Source: an uncultured Alphaproteobacteria bacterium (GTDB lineage: Bacteria > Pseudomonadota > Alphaproteobacteria > Rs-D84). Taken from it: a stretch of 64,000 bases of DNA. The stretch covers positions 127,444 through 191,443 of the forward strand of contig CALXWX010000001.1 of assembly GCA_944392565.1 (NCBI GenBank), read 5' to 3'. Below, piece after piece: positions 43,691 to 53,531 of the stretch. The notes below the pieces were generated by a model. The model was given only the letters and a program-made list of their open reading frames with translations, had not been told where the DNA came from and ran no database searches. Each line of letters begins with the position of its first letter. Position 1 is the stretch's first letter. A program made the position numbers and the translations under genes.

Positions 43691-44236
43691 ATGCAAAATA
43701 TTTTGCTTTTTATTGGCATCGGCATAATTGCAATATTGTGCATATGTACACTGGCATTCATGTACAGCATCAACACACGCGTACGCGAAATGACACGTAC
43801 ATTAACGCATCAATATAATTTGATTGTAAAAATACAATCTGTGTTAAAAAACAAATCTGCGACAAACGCAGTTGCCGAAAACGCTGAAATGATATACCAA
43901 GATTTATTACAAAATCTGATACCGATAATGGCGGCAATTGATGTAATGCCACGAAATACTGCCGAACACCCACTGTGGCGTGCATTGGGCGGAATAATGG
44001 ACGAATATGCAAAAAATCCATTTGCACTGGAAAAACTGCGCCGTTGCATAAAACTGGATTCAGAAGTTGCACGCAGCATTGATAATTACATGAATCGCGC
44101 CGACAGTTTTCTGCACCATATAACCACGACTGACCCAGACGGTATTCTGGCTGCTACATTTACAGACGGTCTGTTGGGTCAATCACTGACATTTTTCACC
44201 CAGGCAAAACAACTTGCCGCACAAACAACAGAATAA
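43691..44236 (+). CDS. Single-TM protein of unknown function upstream of sufB (181 aa)
   Basis: One N-terminal TM (LLFIGIGIIAILCICTLAFMYSI), then a cytoplasmic helical domain with a possible coiled coil (~residues 28-70) and a Leu-rich second half. Not recognised. One base separates its stop from the sufB ATG, so it is translationally linked to the Fe-S assembly genes, but nothing in the sequence says what it does for them. Confidence 0.65.
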   Translation: MQNILLFIGIGIIAILCICTLAFMYSINTRVREMTRTLTHQYNLIVKIQSVLKNKSATNAVAENAEMIYQDLLQNLIPIMAAIDVMPRNTAEHPLWRALGGIMDEYAKNPFALEKLRRCIKLDSEVARSIDNYMNRADSFLHHITTTDPDGILAATFTDGLLGQSLTFFTQAKQLAAQTTE

Positions 44237-44237
44237 A

Positions 44238-45566
44238 ATGCCACGATTATCCGCCAATCTTATAAAAGAAATATCATCCCGCCGCAACGAACCAGCATGG
44301 TTACTAGAATGGCGTCTGGCGGCATTTGATGCATGGACAAAAATGCACGAACCACATTGGGCAGAAATTGATTATCAGCCAATAAACTATGACGAATTAA
44401 ATTATTATAATGAATATCGCCAGATTGATAATTCTGACTTGAAATCAACATATGAAAAAATGGGATTGCCAGAAAGCGAACAACGCGCCCTGATGGGCAT
44501 GGCAACGGATACTGTAATCGACAGTAAATCTGTACATACATCATATACCGCGGAATTAAACAAACTGGGGATAATATTCTTGCCATTTTCAGACGCTGTT
44601 GTGCAATATCCAGAATTGGTAAAGAAATATCTGGGAACAGTTGTTCCCGCAACAGATAATTTTTATGCCGCATTAAATGCAGCAGTATTTTCAGACGGCA
44701 CATTTGTTTATGTTCCGCCAAACACAAAATGTCCGATTGACTTGGCCAGTTATTTCAGAATAGAAACCGCAAAAATTGGACAATTTGAAAGAACATTGAT
44801 AATTGCTGACCACGGTGCATCTTTATCATATATGGAAGGGTGCAGCGCCCCCCGCCGCCCAAATCATCAACTGCACAGTGGTGTTGTTGAAATTATCGTA
44901 CACGATAACGCAACTGTAAAATACGCAACTGTGCAAAACTGGTATGCAGGCGACTTTTCATCAAACGACGCCCCCAATGGAATACTAAACTTTGTAACAA
45001 AACGCGGTCGTTGCGACAAAAATGCCCGTCTGGACTGGACCCAGGTTGAAATTGGTTCCGCAATGACATGGAAATATCCATCAACAATTCTGGCAGATGA
45101 TGGCGCAAAATCTGATTTTTATTCGCTGGCAATAACCCGTGGCATGCAACAGGCTGATACCGGCACAAAAATGATACACATTGGCAACGAAACCATATCA
45201 AACATTGTTTCATACGGTGTTGCATTGGATAATTCACGCCAAACATTTCGCAGCTTGGTCAGCTTTACTGGCACCAACAGTAAAAACGCATCAAAATGTG
45301 ATACACGATTAATTGGTGAAAATGCGATTGCAAATACATTGCCAACAATTATCCATGGCAATGGCACAAACCTGCAAAGTCATGAGGCCACCACCGGTGC
45401 CATTGATAAATATCAATTACAGTTTTTAATGCAATCCGGCATCAGTGAAGACACTGCAACTGCACTGATAATTGGCGCGGCAGCGGCACCGATTATATCG
45501 CGACTGCCAATGGAATTTTTGGTTGAATCAAAACAATTAATTCAAATGGCATTGGAACATAAATAA
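44238..45566 (+). CDS. sufB: Fe-S cluster assembly scaffold SufB
   Basis: 442 aa from the ATG at 44238. Core motifs of SufB: ARLDWTQVEIGSAMTWKYPSTILADDGAKSDFYSLAITRGMQQADTGTKMIHIG, TRSxVSKG-like region ETISNIVSYGVALDNSRQTFRSLV, and the end SRLPMEFLVESKQLIQMALE. SufB forms the scaffold with SufC (and usually SufD). The family cysteine in NASKCDTRLIG is present. sufC follows by 19 bp. No sufD or sufS is in the following genes, so these must be elsewhere or SufB may act as SufB2C2. Confidence 0.93.
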   Translation: MPRLSANLIKEISSRRNEPAWLLEWRLAAFDAWTKMHEPHWAEIDYQPINYDELNYYNEYRQIDNSDLKSTYEKMGLPESEQRALMGMATDTVIDSKSVHTSYTAELNKLGIIFLPFSDAVVQYPELVKKYLGTVVPATDNFYAALNAAVFSDGTFVYVPPNTKCPIDLASYFRIETAKIGQFERTLIIADHGASLSYMEGCSAPRRPNHQLHSGVVEIIVHDNATVKYATVQNWYAGDFSSNDAPNGILNFVTKRGRCDKNARLDWTQVEIGSAMTWKYPSTILADDGAKSDFYSLAITRGMQQADTGTKMIHIGNETISNIVSYGVALDNSRQTFRSLVSFTGTNSKNASKCDTRLIGENAIANTLPTIIHGNGTNLQSHEATTGAIDKYQLQFLMQSGISEDTATALIIGAAAAPIISRLPMEFLVESKQLIQMALEHK

Positions 45567-45585
45567 TTAAAACAGGAAATTTATT

Positions 45586-46263
45586 ATGCTGGAAATAAAA
45601 AATTTATCTGTATCGCTGGGTGATAAACAATTACTGACCGATATAAATATGAATATTACCCGTGGGGCGCGCCATTTATTGGCGGGTCATAATGGTTCGG
45701 GTAAATCAACATTGGCGGCAACCATTGCCGGCACCCCAGAATTTACCATTAATAACGGCGAAATTATTTTTGATGGTCGTAATATCACAAATGAAAATAC
45801 AACCACACGCGCATTACTGGGAATTTTTCTGGGCGCACAAAATGTCCCAGAAATACCAGGATTAACCGTATTAAGTTTTTTAAAACATTCCATGGCTGCA
45901 CACCATCATTTTAATACAGGTCACGATTTATCAATGGGTGAATTTTTATCAAAACTGGAATCTGTCCGTGATAAATTAAACATTCCAAAAGAATGGCTGA
46001 ATCGCAGTATAAATGTTGGATTTTCTGGTGGCGAACGCAAACGATTAATGCTGATGCGTCTGGTTATGACAGAACCAAAATTTGCAATTTTGGACGAACC
46101 AGATTCTGGTGCGGATACAACGGTACAACAGCAAATTGCCGATACAATCCATGAAATGAAAAATACAACATTTTTATTCATCAGCCACCAGAAAAATTTT
46201 ACAGACCTGGTTCAGCCAACCGACACAACCATTTTGTCAGATGGGAAAATTGTGATAAAATAA
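45586..46263 (+). CDS. sufC: Fe-S assembly ATPase SufC
   Basis: 225 aa ABC-type ATPase: Walker A AGHNGSGKSTLA, Q-loop FLGAQNVPEIPG, signature VGFSGGERKRLMLMRL, Walker B FAILDEPDSGAD, and switch His in FISHQKNFTDL. The Glu-Pro-Asp-Ser-Gly after Walker B is the SufC hallmark. Energises cluster assembly on SufB. Same operon as sufB, followed after ~28 bp by an unknown membrane protein. Confidence 0.94.
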   Translation: MLEIKNLSVSLGDKQLLTDINMNITRGARHLLAGHNGSGKSTLAATIAGTPEFTINNGEIIFDGRNITNENTTTRALLGIFLGAQNVPEIPGLTVLSFLKHSMAAHHHFNTGHDLSMGEFLSKLESVRDKLNIPKEWLNRSINVGFSGGERKRLMLMRLVMTEPKFAILDEPDSGADTTVQQQIADTIHEMKNTTFLFISHQKNFTDLVQPTDTTILSDGKIVIK

Positions 46264-46291
46264 AAACTGTTTTATATAAAGGAAAAGCCAC

Positions 46292-47161
46292 ATGAAAAAA
46301 ATAACAACCAAACCAATGCTGTCATGGATATTATGGCAACCACTGAAATTTGCAGTTATATCATTTGTACTGATGGTTATTGCCGGGATAATATCTGCCC
46401 TGGTTGCAAACACCGAAGAATCAGCAAAGACAATTACAACAATACTGCTGCTAATATCATTTATATCTGCAATTGTAATAATGTACTGGCGAATGCCACG
46501 TGATAATATTGACAGACGCAGTTTTGTTGCCCTGACCAACACACAAATAATACTCGCATCCATCCTGTTCTTTATATCTATAATTCTGGCAACATCATAT
46601 TACGATTGGATTATATTAAAAATGATGTGGCTGAATGCACATTCAAACACTTATTTTTCAATAATCATGTCTATTATTGGATTGTATTTTATGTACATTT
46701 GCGGTCTGTTTTTATCCAGCCTGTACGCAAAATACCGCCGTTGCCGCGCAATGGGAATTGCCCCATGGAAAATAATTTGCTCTATGCCATTTGGATTCAG
46801 CATGTTATGGGCGCCCGGATATATTTTACCCGACAATCACACACCAAACTATGTTGTTCCAATTCGTGCAAAATGGTATGAAAAATTCACAAACTGGATT
46901 ACATCACATACCATTATAACATGCCTGTCATTTATAATAATGGTTGGTGTATCGCAATTCTTTTTCGGATATAAATCTGTACTGTTAACATTGATACTAA
47001 CAACAATATTTGCAATATGGCTGGGCATTGTTGGCGATAAAAACTTTCGGCGCAGCATCAGCGGCAAATATGCGAATTTCGCAATTATAATAAATGTTAT
47101 TATGCTGGTCGGAATAATCGCATACAAGATATTTTCACAAACCACAATTCAATTAATATAA
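46292..47161 (+). CDS. Polytopic membrane protein of unknown function (289 aa)
   Basis: About seven to eight hydrophobic segments, including LKFAVISFVLMVIAGIISAL, TILLLISFISAIVIMYW, ILASILFFISIILATSYY, IIMSIIGLYFMYICGLFLSS and two C-terminal ones. A conserved-looking cytoplasmic loop KYRRCRAMGIAPWKIICSMPFG holds three Cys. Not recognised. It has AAAGGAAAAG before the ATG and sits between sufC and the PerM-type gene, probably cotranscribed. Confidence 0.65.
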   Translation: MKKITTKPMLSWILWQPLKFAVISFVLMVIAGIISALVANTEESAKTITTILLLISFISAIVIMYWRMPRDNIDRRSFVALTNTQIILASILFFISIILATSYYDWIILKMMWLNAHSNTYFSIIMSIIGLYFMYICGLFLSSLYAKYRRCRAMGIAPWKIICSMPFGFSMLWAPGYILPDNHTPNYVVPIRAKWYEKFTNWITSHTIITCLSFIIMVGVSQFFFGYKSVLLTLILTTIFAIWLGIVGDKNFRRSISGKYANFAIIINVIMLVGIIAYKIFSQTTIQLI

Positions 47162-47195
47162 AAACGCGCTGGATACACGAAATCAATGCATAGGA
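47159..47195. repeat. Half copy of the palindromic intergenic element
   Basis: AAAAACGCGCTGGATACACG and then AAATCAATGCATAG align with the left arm, loop and right-arm start of the element at 25449-25492. The outer right arm is missing. It lies in the leader of the PerM-type gene. Confidence 0.5.
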
Positions 47196-47202
47196 GATTT
47201 TT

Positions 47203-48249
47203 ATGAATGGTATTATTTTATTTGCAGGCTTAATATTATTCCTGTGGTTGGGTCGTTCTATTTTAATACCATTACTGGTTGCGACATTTCTGTGGTATTT
47301 AATAAATGCAACAGCAACATATGTACGCAAATTGTTCCCATTTAATACAACAAATGCGCGCGCGACCCGCCCCGTATTAGCACGAACATTTGATTGGACA
47401 TCAAACATTCTGTCCGTCATTGCCATGTGCGGATTGATATACTTTTTTGCAACACAAATTCAACCAATGTTCCGTGAATTAATGACAGCAATGCCAGTAT
47501 TGCAACATAAATTGGTTATATTTGGAAATTATTTGTCCGATTCATTGGGACTGCGTTTTGATGCCAGCATGCTGCCAAACATCACGAACATCGCTGCAAA
47601 CATTGGCGCATCTGTGGCGGGGCTTGTCACATCCACAGGAATGATATTCGTGTACATGCTGTTTTTGTTTATTGAACAAAGTACATTTAACAAGAAATTT
47701 TCTGCCCTGTTTCCAAACAAAACAAAATATAAAAAGGTCCGCTATATCATCGACAGTATTGATGACAACATGAAGAAATATTTATTCATGAAAACATTGA
47801 TATCTGGAATTACAGGCGTTTTATCATATTTTTGGCTGCAAATGATTGGTGTTGAATTTGCAGGCATCTGGGCATTTATTGTATTTATAACCAGTTATAT
47901 TCCAACAATTGGTGCCATTGTGGCATGCGCATTACCAATATTGTATTCATTGATAACCGCGCCATCACTGCACCAACCAATATTAACAGCAATTGGATTG
48001 ATTGGATTGCAAATACTGTTTGGCAATATTTTAGAACCAAAATTAACTGGAAAAACATTAAACTTGTCAACATTGGCAATATTAATAAACCTGGTTTTCT
48101 GGGGTATGATTTGGGGCATTGCCGGCATGTTTTTCAGTGTGCCATTATTGGTTGCAATATTTATCACAACCGCACAATTTGATTCAACGCGTTGGATTGC
48201 GATTCTGTTATCCGCCGATGGCAATATCCCCGACAAACGCGAAGAATAA
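47203..48249 (+). CDS. AI-2E/PerM-family transporter
   Basis: 348 aa with eight TMs in the family pattern: two at the N-terminus, one at ~70, a soluble segment, then a C-terminal block with FITSYIPTIGAIVACALPIL and GNILEPKLTGKTLNLSTLAILINLVFWGMIWGIAGMFFSVPLLV, the family signature. Members export small molecules (AI-2 by TqsA) or exchange Na+/H+; the substrate cannot be told. AGGAG is at the proper place before the ATG. It is the last gene of the operon. Confidence 0.85.
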   Translation: MNGIILFAGLILFLWLGRSILIPLLVATFLWYLINATATYVRKLFPFNTTNARATRPVLARTFDWTSNILSVIAMCGLIYFFATQIQPMFRELMTAMPVLQHKLVIFGNYLSDSLGLRFDASMLPNITNIAANIGASVAGLVTSTGMIFVYMLFLFIEQSTFNKKFSALFPNKTKYKKVRYIIDSIDDNMKKYLFMKTLISGITGVLSYFWLQMIGVEFAGIWAFIVFITSYIPTIGAIVACALPILYSLITAPSLHQPILTAIGLIGLQILFGNILEPKLTGKTLNLSTLAILINLVFWGMIWGIAGMFFSVPLLVAIFITTAQFDSTRWIAILLSADGNIPDKREE

Positions 48250-48255
48250 GATACC

Positions 48256-48291
48256 GGGAACAGCGCTATATGCACTGTTTCTGGGCTTTTT
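48256..48291 (+). terminator. Terminator after the PerM-type gene
   Basis: GGAACAGCGC-TATAT-GCACTGTTTC pairs with G-U wobbles, followed by a T-rich stretch. Confidence 0.55.
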
Positions 48292-48292
48292 A

Positions 48293-48745
48293 TTATTTTA
48301 ATCTGTTTATTACGGCAATTGCGTTTTCTAAAATAATTCGCGCTGATTCAGAATCCAATTCGCGCTTTATATCAGAAATACGGACTTTTCCCAATTTTTC
48401 TTGGGCGGCGGCACTGGTTAATGTTTCATCAATAAATACAATCGGTAAATCGGTGTATATGCACAATTCCGCCGCACAGCGCCGCACAGCATCTGTTGTT
48501 TCAGAACTTGTTCCATCCATATATTTTGGCAATCCAATAACTATTCCAACCACATTTTCCGCGCGTGCCAAATCTGCAATCTGTTTTGCCACAGATTTAT
48601 CACCATGCGGTGTAATAATTGCTGGTCTGGTAAAGACAAATTGCCGTTCATTATCAGACACCGCGACCCCCGTACGACGCGCCCCCCAATCAATTCCAAT
48701 AATGCGCCCGCTGCGCGGAAAATCGTTGAAATTTGACAAAATCAT
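48293..48745 (-). CDS. ruvX: Holliday-junction resolvase-like RuvX/YqgF
   Basis: 150 aa from the ATG at 48745. RNase H fold with the catalytic Asp in IIGIDWGARRTGVAVSD, a second motif IVIGLPKYMDGTSSE, and FIDETLTSAAAQEKL. The family works in pre-16S rRNA 5' processing and may resolve junctions. It diverges from gatC across 50 bp, so the two genes share a promoter region. Confidence 0.92.
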   Translation of the reverse strand: MILSNFNDFPRSGRIIGIDWGARRTGVAVSDNERQFVFTRPAIITPHGDKSVAKQIADLARAENVVGIVIGLPKYMDGTSSETTDAVRRCAAELCIYTDLPIVFIDETLTSAAAQEKLGKVRISDIKRELDSESARIILENAIAVINRLK

Positions 48746-48795
48746 TGTATAATTTTCCCTGGTATTATTTTCATATAAACAGAATAGGATGTGAA

Positions 48796-49089
48796 ATGGC
48801 ATTTAGCAAGCAACAATTGCACAAATTTGCCGATTTAATCAGAATTGATATTTCGGACGAAAAACTGGAACAAATGAATATAGATTCCGTAATTGATTGG
48901 CTGGATAAATTACAACAAATTGATACCAATGGGGTTGAACCAATGTTAAACCCGGCGGAACATAAACTGCCTCGCCGTGCGGATGTGGTGACCGATGGCA
49001 ATATTCGCGATGCCGTTTTGGCAAACGACCCAGACACCGCCGGCGTATCGCGCGGATATTTTGCTGTACCAAAAGTAATGGATGAATAA
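48796..49089 (+). CDS. gatC: Glu-tRNA(Gln)/Asp-tRNA(Asn) amidotransferase subunit C
   Basis: 97 aa from the ATG at 48796, after AGGATGTG. The short helical protein stabilises GatA-GatB. Typical features are FADLIRIDISDEKLEQM, IDWLDKLQQIDTNGVEPMLNP and LPRRADVVTDGNIRDAVLANDP. Two bases separate it from gatA. Confidence 0.93.
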   Translation: MAFSKQQLHKFADLIRIDISDEKLEQMNIDSVIDWLDKLQQIDTNGVEPMLNPAEHKLPRRADVVTDGNIRDAVLANDPDTAGVSRGYFAVPKVMDE

Positions 49090-49091
49090 CG

Positions 49092-50558
49092 ATGATAGAT
49101 TTAACAATTACAGACGCATTGGAAAAATTAAAGTCGCGCGAAATCAGCGCAACAGAACTAACACGCGCGTATTTGAACCGAATTGAAAAATACGGCACGG
49201 AATTAAATTGCTATATCACGGTCACGCCTGAACGCGCATTGGCTGATGCCGCGGCATCTGACGCCCGATATGCATCTGGCACCCAATTACCATTGGACGG
49301 TATTCCAATCGCGATGAAGGATTTATTCGCAACCCGCGGTATTCGCACAACCGCGGCATCACACATGTTGGAAAACTTTGTTCCACAATACGAATCAACA
49401 GTATCACAGAATTTGATTGATGCCGGCACAGTATTACTGGGGAAATCAAATCTGGACGAATTTGCCATGGGTACATTCAGCAAGACCAGTTACTTTGGCG
49501 CACCCATTAATCCATGGCAAATGGAACGCAAATTAACCGCGGGCGGTTCATCTGGCGGCACAACCAGTGCGGTTGCCGGCGGTTTGGCAATTGCTGGCAC
49601 CGGAACCGATACCGGTGGTTCGATTCGCTTTCCATCTGCAATTACTGGTCTGGTTGGGATGAAACCAACATACGGTCTGTGCAGTCGTTGGGGATGTGTT
49701 GCATTCGCGTCCAGTCTGGACACCCCGGGACCAATTGCGCGCACGGTTGACGATGCGGCATTATTATTAAGCGCAATGGCGGGTCACGATCCAAAAGATT
49801 CAACCAGCGCGGATGCCGGATTTCATGCACATACACCACTTTCACCAATTTTGGGTGACGGCAAAAAATTGCGCATTGGTATAATCAAAGAATTTGCCGA
49901 TGTCGAAATTTCACCAGACATGAAACAGATATTTGATGCGCGAATTGCTGATTTAAAATCATTGGGCGCCGATGTGGTCGAAGTATCAATTCCAAATATA
50001 TTGGATGCATTGGCGGCATATTACATCATTGCCCCGGCGGAGGCATCATCAAACCTGGCGCGCTATGATGGTATGCGTTATGGTCTGCGTGTGGACGGTG
50101 CCGATTTAATCGACACATATAAAAAGACGCGCGCTGCGGGATTTGGAACCGAAGTTCAACGCCGTATGATTATCGGCACAGCCGTGCTGTCCAGCGAATC
50201 GTACGAGGTTTATTTTATGCAGGCTGCGCGCGTTCGCCGCATGATATCGGACAGTTTTAACGCCGCATTTGAACAGTGCGACTTGATACTGTGTCCGGCG
50301 GGCGCCGGCACTGCAATGCCATTGGATTCGGATTTATCGCCACTGGAATATTATGCGTTGGATTTATTCACGGTTGCGATGAATCTGGCTGGCATCCCGG
50401 CATGCAGTGTACCCGCCGGAATTGCCGAAAACGGATTACCACTGGGGATCCAGGTTGTTGGTCGCCGTTTTGACGATATGCGTGTAATGCAATTGGCCAA
50501 GCATGTAGAGCAGTTTGCAGGCATCGATAATCGTCCAACAAAAATAATGGGGAAATAA
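49092..50558 (+). CDS. gatA: Glu-tRNA(Gln)/Asp-tRNA(Asn) amidotransferase subunit A
   Basis: 488 aa amidase-signature enzyme that releases ammonia from glutamine. The Ser-cisSer-Lys triad is present: Lys in IPIAMKDLFATRGI, and GGSSGGTTSAVAGGLAIAGTGTDTGGSIRFPSA with both serines. It is followed by MKPTYGLCSRWGCVAFASSLDTPGPIARTVDDAA. Together with gatB it makes Gln-tRNA and/or Asn-tRNA by transamidation. gatB follows after a tRNA gene on the other strand. Confidence 0.95.
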   Translation: MIDLTITDALEKLKSREISATELTRAYLNRIEKYGTELNCYITVTPERALADAAASDARYASGTQLPLDGIPIAMKDLFATRGIRTTAASHMLENFVPQYESTVSQNLIDAGTVLLGKSNLDEFAMGTFSKTSYFGAPINPWQMERKLTAGGSSGGTTSAVAGGLAIAGTGTDTGGSIRFPSAITGLVGMKPTYGLCSRWGCVAFASSLDTPGPIARTVDDAALLLSAMAGHDPKDSTSADAGFHAHTPLSPILGDGKKLRIGIIKEFADVEISPDMKQIFDARIADLKSLGADVVEVSIPNILDALAAYYIIAPAEASSNLARYDGMRYGLRVDGADLIDTYKKTRAAGFGTEVQRRMIIGTAVLSSESYEVYFMQAARVRRMISDSFNAAFEQCDLILCPAGAGTAMPLDSDLSPLEYYALDLFTVAMNLAGIPACSVPAGIAENGLPLGIQVVGRRFDDMRVMQLAKHVEQFAGIDNRPTKIMGK

Positions 50559-50562
50559 AAAA

Positions 50563-50638
50563 TGGTGGCTAGAAGTGGAATCGAACCACTGACACAGGGA
50601 TTTTCAGTCCCTTGCTCTACCAACTGAGCTATCTAGCC
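50563..50638 (-). tRNA. tRNA-Phe (GAA)
   Basis: 76 nt including encoded CCA. The arms are GGCTAGA..TCTAGCC (acceptor), GCTC/GAGC (D), AGGGA-CTGAAAA-TCCCT (anticodon GAA) and AGTGG-TTCGATT-CCACT (T). It sits antisense between gatA and gatB. Confidence 0.97.
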
Positions 50639-50691
50639 AACGCGAAACGAATAATAAGATACCAAAAGAAAAAAAGCAAGGAAAAATAAAA

Positions 50692-52215
50692 ATGTTTACG
50701 ATAAAGGGCAAAAAAACAGATTGGGAATTGGTTATCGGGCTGGAAACACATATAGAAGTATTGTCCAACAGCAAACTGTTCAGTGGCGCGTCCGCGGACT
50801 ATAACCCGACCATCGCCCCCAATACCCAGGTATCAATGGTTGATGTCGCCATGCCTGGCATGTTGCCGGTATTAAATGAATATTGTGTTGAACAGGCAAT
50901 AAAAATGGGATTGGGACTGAACGCGGAAATATCCCGCCGCAGTAAATTTGCCCGTAAACAATATTTTTACCCTGACCTGCCCCAGGGATATCAAATTTCC
51001 CAACCTGCCGAAGAACCACCAATCGTTGGTCGCGGCTGGGTTGAAATTATGGGCGATGATGGACAACCTAAAAAGGTTTTAATTGAACGCGCACACTTGG
51101 AACAAGATGCTGGAAAATTAAAACACGATGTACATCCAACAAAATCATTTGCGGACTATAATCGTACGGGGGTTGCCTTGCTAGAAATTGTCACATTCCT
51201 GGACACAAAGAACCCGGAAAACAATTCGTACATATCTTCCCCGGACGAAGCAGAACGCTATCTGCGTGAAATTCGTGAAATTGCCCGCGCACTGGGTGTA
51301 TCAAAGGCAAACATGGAAGAAGGTTCCATGCGCGCGGATGTAAATGTTTCTGTGCGCCCGGTTGGCAGCAACGAATTTCGCACGCGTACCGAAACAAAAA
51401 ATATGGTGTCATTTAAATTTATTAAATCCGCCATTGAATACGAAGCCCGCCGTCAAATCGAAATATACGAAAACGGTGGCACTGTGTCCCAGGACACAAT
51501 GCGCTATTCCCAGGCTGATGGAACAACATCCGTCATGCGCAGCAAAGAAGATGCGTTGGATTACCGCTATTTCCCGGACCCAGACCTGCTGCCACTGGAA
51601 ATCAGTGCAGAAACAATAGAACGCATTCGCAGCAATATGCCCGAATTGCCGGCGGCGACCCGCGCGCGCTATGTGCATGATTTCGGGCTGTCTGAATATG
51701 ATGCCGCGCGTCTGACAGAAACAACAGACATATCAAAATGGTTTGATACGGCGGTCGGGAACAACCCAAAACGCGCGAAATCCATCGCAAATTGGATGAT
51801 TTCTGAATTGTTTGCACATCCCGAAAATTGGGATGTAAAAAACGCGCTGGATACATCTGAATGCGGCACAGCGCGGATTATCACCCCATCTGATTTGGCT
51901 GAATTGGTCGATATGATTGCCGAAAATGCAATCAACGGAAAACAGGCCAAAGAAATATTTATCAAAATGTTGGATGGCGAAACAGGAACCCCACGCGAAA
52001 TTGCAAAAAAATTCGGTATGCAGCAAATAACCGACACCGCCGCAATCGAATCGGTTGTGGACGATGTAATTGCCAAAAACGCGCCCCAGGTTGAACAATA
52101 TAAATCTGGCAAAACAGGGCTGCTGGGGTTCTTTGTTGGTGCGGTTATGAAATCAACCGGCGGCAAAGCAAATCCAGCCGTGGTAAATGAAATCCTGCGT
52201 AAAAAACTGGGTTAA
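50692..52215 (+). CDS. gatB: Glu-tRNA(Gln)/Asp-tRNA(Asn) amidotransferase subunit B
   Basis: 507 aa kinase-like subunit that activates the misacylated tRNA. Signature regions are WELVIGLETHIEVLSNSKLFSGAS, FARKQYFYPDLPQGYQISQ, LEQDAGKLKHD, YNRTGVALLEIVT and EEGSMRADVNVSVR. The C-terminal YqeY-like tRNA-binding tail is complete (GFFVGAVMKSTGGKANPAVVNEILRKKL). AAGGAAAAAT precedes the ATG. Confidence 0.95.
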   Translation: MFTIKGKKTDWELVIGLETHIEVLSNSKLFSGASADYNPTIAPNTQVSMVDVAMPGMLPVLNEYCVEQAIKMGLGLNAEISRRSKFARKQYFYPDLPQGYQISQPAEEPPIVGRGWVEIMGDDGQPKKVLIERAHLEQDAGKLKHDVHPTKSFADYNRTGVALLEIVTFLDTKNPENNSYISSPDEAERYLREIREIARALGVSKANMEEGSMRADVNVSVRPVGSNEFRTRTETKNMVSFKFIKSAIEYEARRQIEIYENGGTVSQDTMRYSQADGTTSVMRSKEDALDYRYFPDPDLLPLEISAETIERIRSNMPELPAATRARYVHDFGLSEYDAARLTETTDISKWFDTAVGNNPKRAKSIANWMISELFAHPENWDVKNALDTSECGTARIITPSDLAELVDMIAENAINGKQAKEIFIKMLDGETGTPREIAKKFGMQQITDTAAIESVVDDVIAKNAPQVEQYKSGKTGLLGFFVGAVMKSTGGKANPAVVNEILRKKLG

Positions 52216-52217
52216 AA

Positions 52218-53531
52218 ATGAAAAAATTTTTCATCCATACTTTTGGCTGTCAAATGAATGTATATGATGGGCAACGCATTGCATCCATGCTGCGCGGTCG
52301 TGGATACACCCAAACAGATAATTACGCCGATGCGGACATTATCATATTAAACACATGTGCCGTTCGTGCCAAGGCAACAGATAAAGTATTCAGCGCACTG
52401 GGGCGCATACGCGCCGAAAAAAAACCAGATGCACTGATGGGTATTGTTGGATGCGTGGCACGCGAATCGGGCGCGGATGCATTTCGCCGCGCACCAGAAT
52501 TAAATTTTGTTTTGGGTCCGCAAAGCTATCATAAATTGCCGGAAATTTTGGAAAATCCAGATGCCCGTCTGTTTAACATCGACCTGGGCGGATTGGAAAA
52601 ATTCGATGAAATGCCACAAATGGATGCGTCCCCCGTGGTTGCATATATTCCGATCCAAGAAGGCTGCAATCATTGCTGTACATACTGCATCGTGCCGTAC
52701 ACACGCGGTCGCGAAATATCGCGCCCATTTGATGATGTCATGCGCGACACCGTTCATGCCGCCAACACTGGTGCAATTGAAATATGTTTTTTGGGGCAAA
52801 ATGTAAACGGATATAAATACACGGACGAAAAAGGTCAAACATACCGATTGTCGGACTTAATTCGCGCCACCGCCAAACTGGATACCATCAAAAGAATTCG
52901 TTTCACATCCAGTTATCCAACCGAAATGACAGATGACCTGATTGATATGTTCCGAACCGAACCGAAATTATTGCCCTTTTTGAATATGCCTATACAAAGT
53001 GGGTCGCCCAATGTATTGACAAAGATGAACCGTCCATACACCCTGGATCTATATATAGATATAGTTGACAAATTAAAGTCTGCCCGCCCTGATGTTCAGA
53101 TATCCAGTGATTTTATTGTCGGCTTTCCCGGCGAATCGGATGATGACTTTAACCAGACATTGGAAATCGCACGACGCATCAAATATATCAATTCATTTTC
53201 ATTTAAATATTCGCCCCGCCCGCACACGGCGGCGGCACTGATGCCGAACCAGATTCCTGAAAAAATCAAATCGGCGCGTCTGTACGAACTGGACGCATTG
53301 TTAAATGAAATACAACGCGAATTCAACGAATCATGCGTTGGACGCGAACTAGAATGCCTGTGCGATGGTGCCGACAAAACGGGCAAATACACAATTTATC
53401 GCACACCATATATGCAAACATGCATTGTGCATATTCCCACAGATGCCGCACCACAAATCGCAAAAATAAAAATCACCGCAGCGAACAAGGCATCACTGCG
53501 CGGCGAAATCATTGGGGCATCAGAACTTTAA
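52218..53531 (+). CDS. miaB: tRNA methylthiotransferase MiaB
   Basis: Radical-SAM enzyme that makes ms2i6A37 in tRNAs. 437 aa. The UPF0004 domain has its three Cys in FGCQMN, NTCAVRAKATDKVFSALG and VGCVARE; the radical-SAM CX3CX2C is CNHCCTYCIVPYTRGRE. It then has FLGQNVNGY, SSYPTEM, MPIQSGSPNVLTKMNRPY and a C-terminal TRAM domain. It begins 2 bp after gatB. The last 12 bp overlap the end of the convergent autotransporter-like gene. Confidence 0.95.
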   Translation: MKKFFIHTFGCQMNVYDGQRIASMLRGRGYTQTDNYADADIIILNTCAVRAKATDKVFSALGRIRAEKKPDALMGIVGCVARESGADAFRRAPELNFVLGPQSYHKLPEILENPDARLFNIDLGGLEKFDEMPQMDASPVVAYIPIQEGCNHCCTYCIVPYTRGREISRPFDDVMRDTVHAANTGAIEICFLGQNVNGYKYTDEKGQTYRLSDLIRATAKLDTIKRIRFTSSYPTEMTDDLIDMFRTEPKLLPFLNMPIQSGSPNVLTKMNRPYTLDLYIDIVDKLKSARPDVQISSDFIVGFPGESDDDFNQTLEIARRIKYINSFSFKYSPRPHTAAALMPNQIPEKIKSARLYELDALLNEIQREFNESCVGRELECLCDGADKTGKYTIYRTPYMQTCIVHIPTDAAPQIAKIKITAANKASLRGEIIGASEL

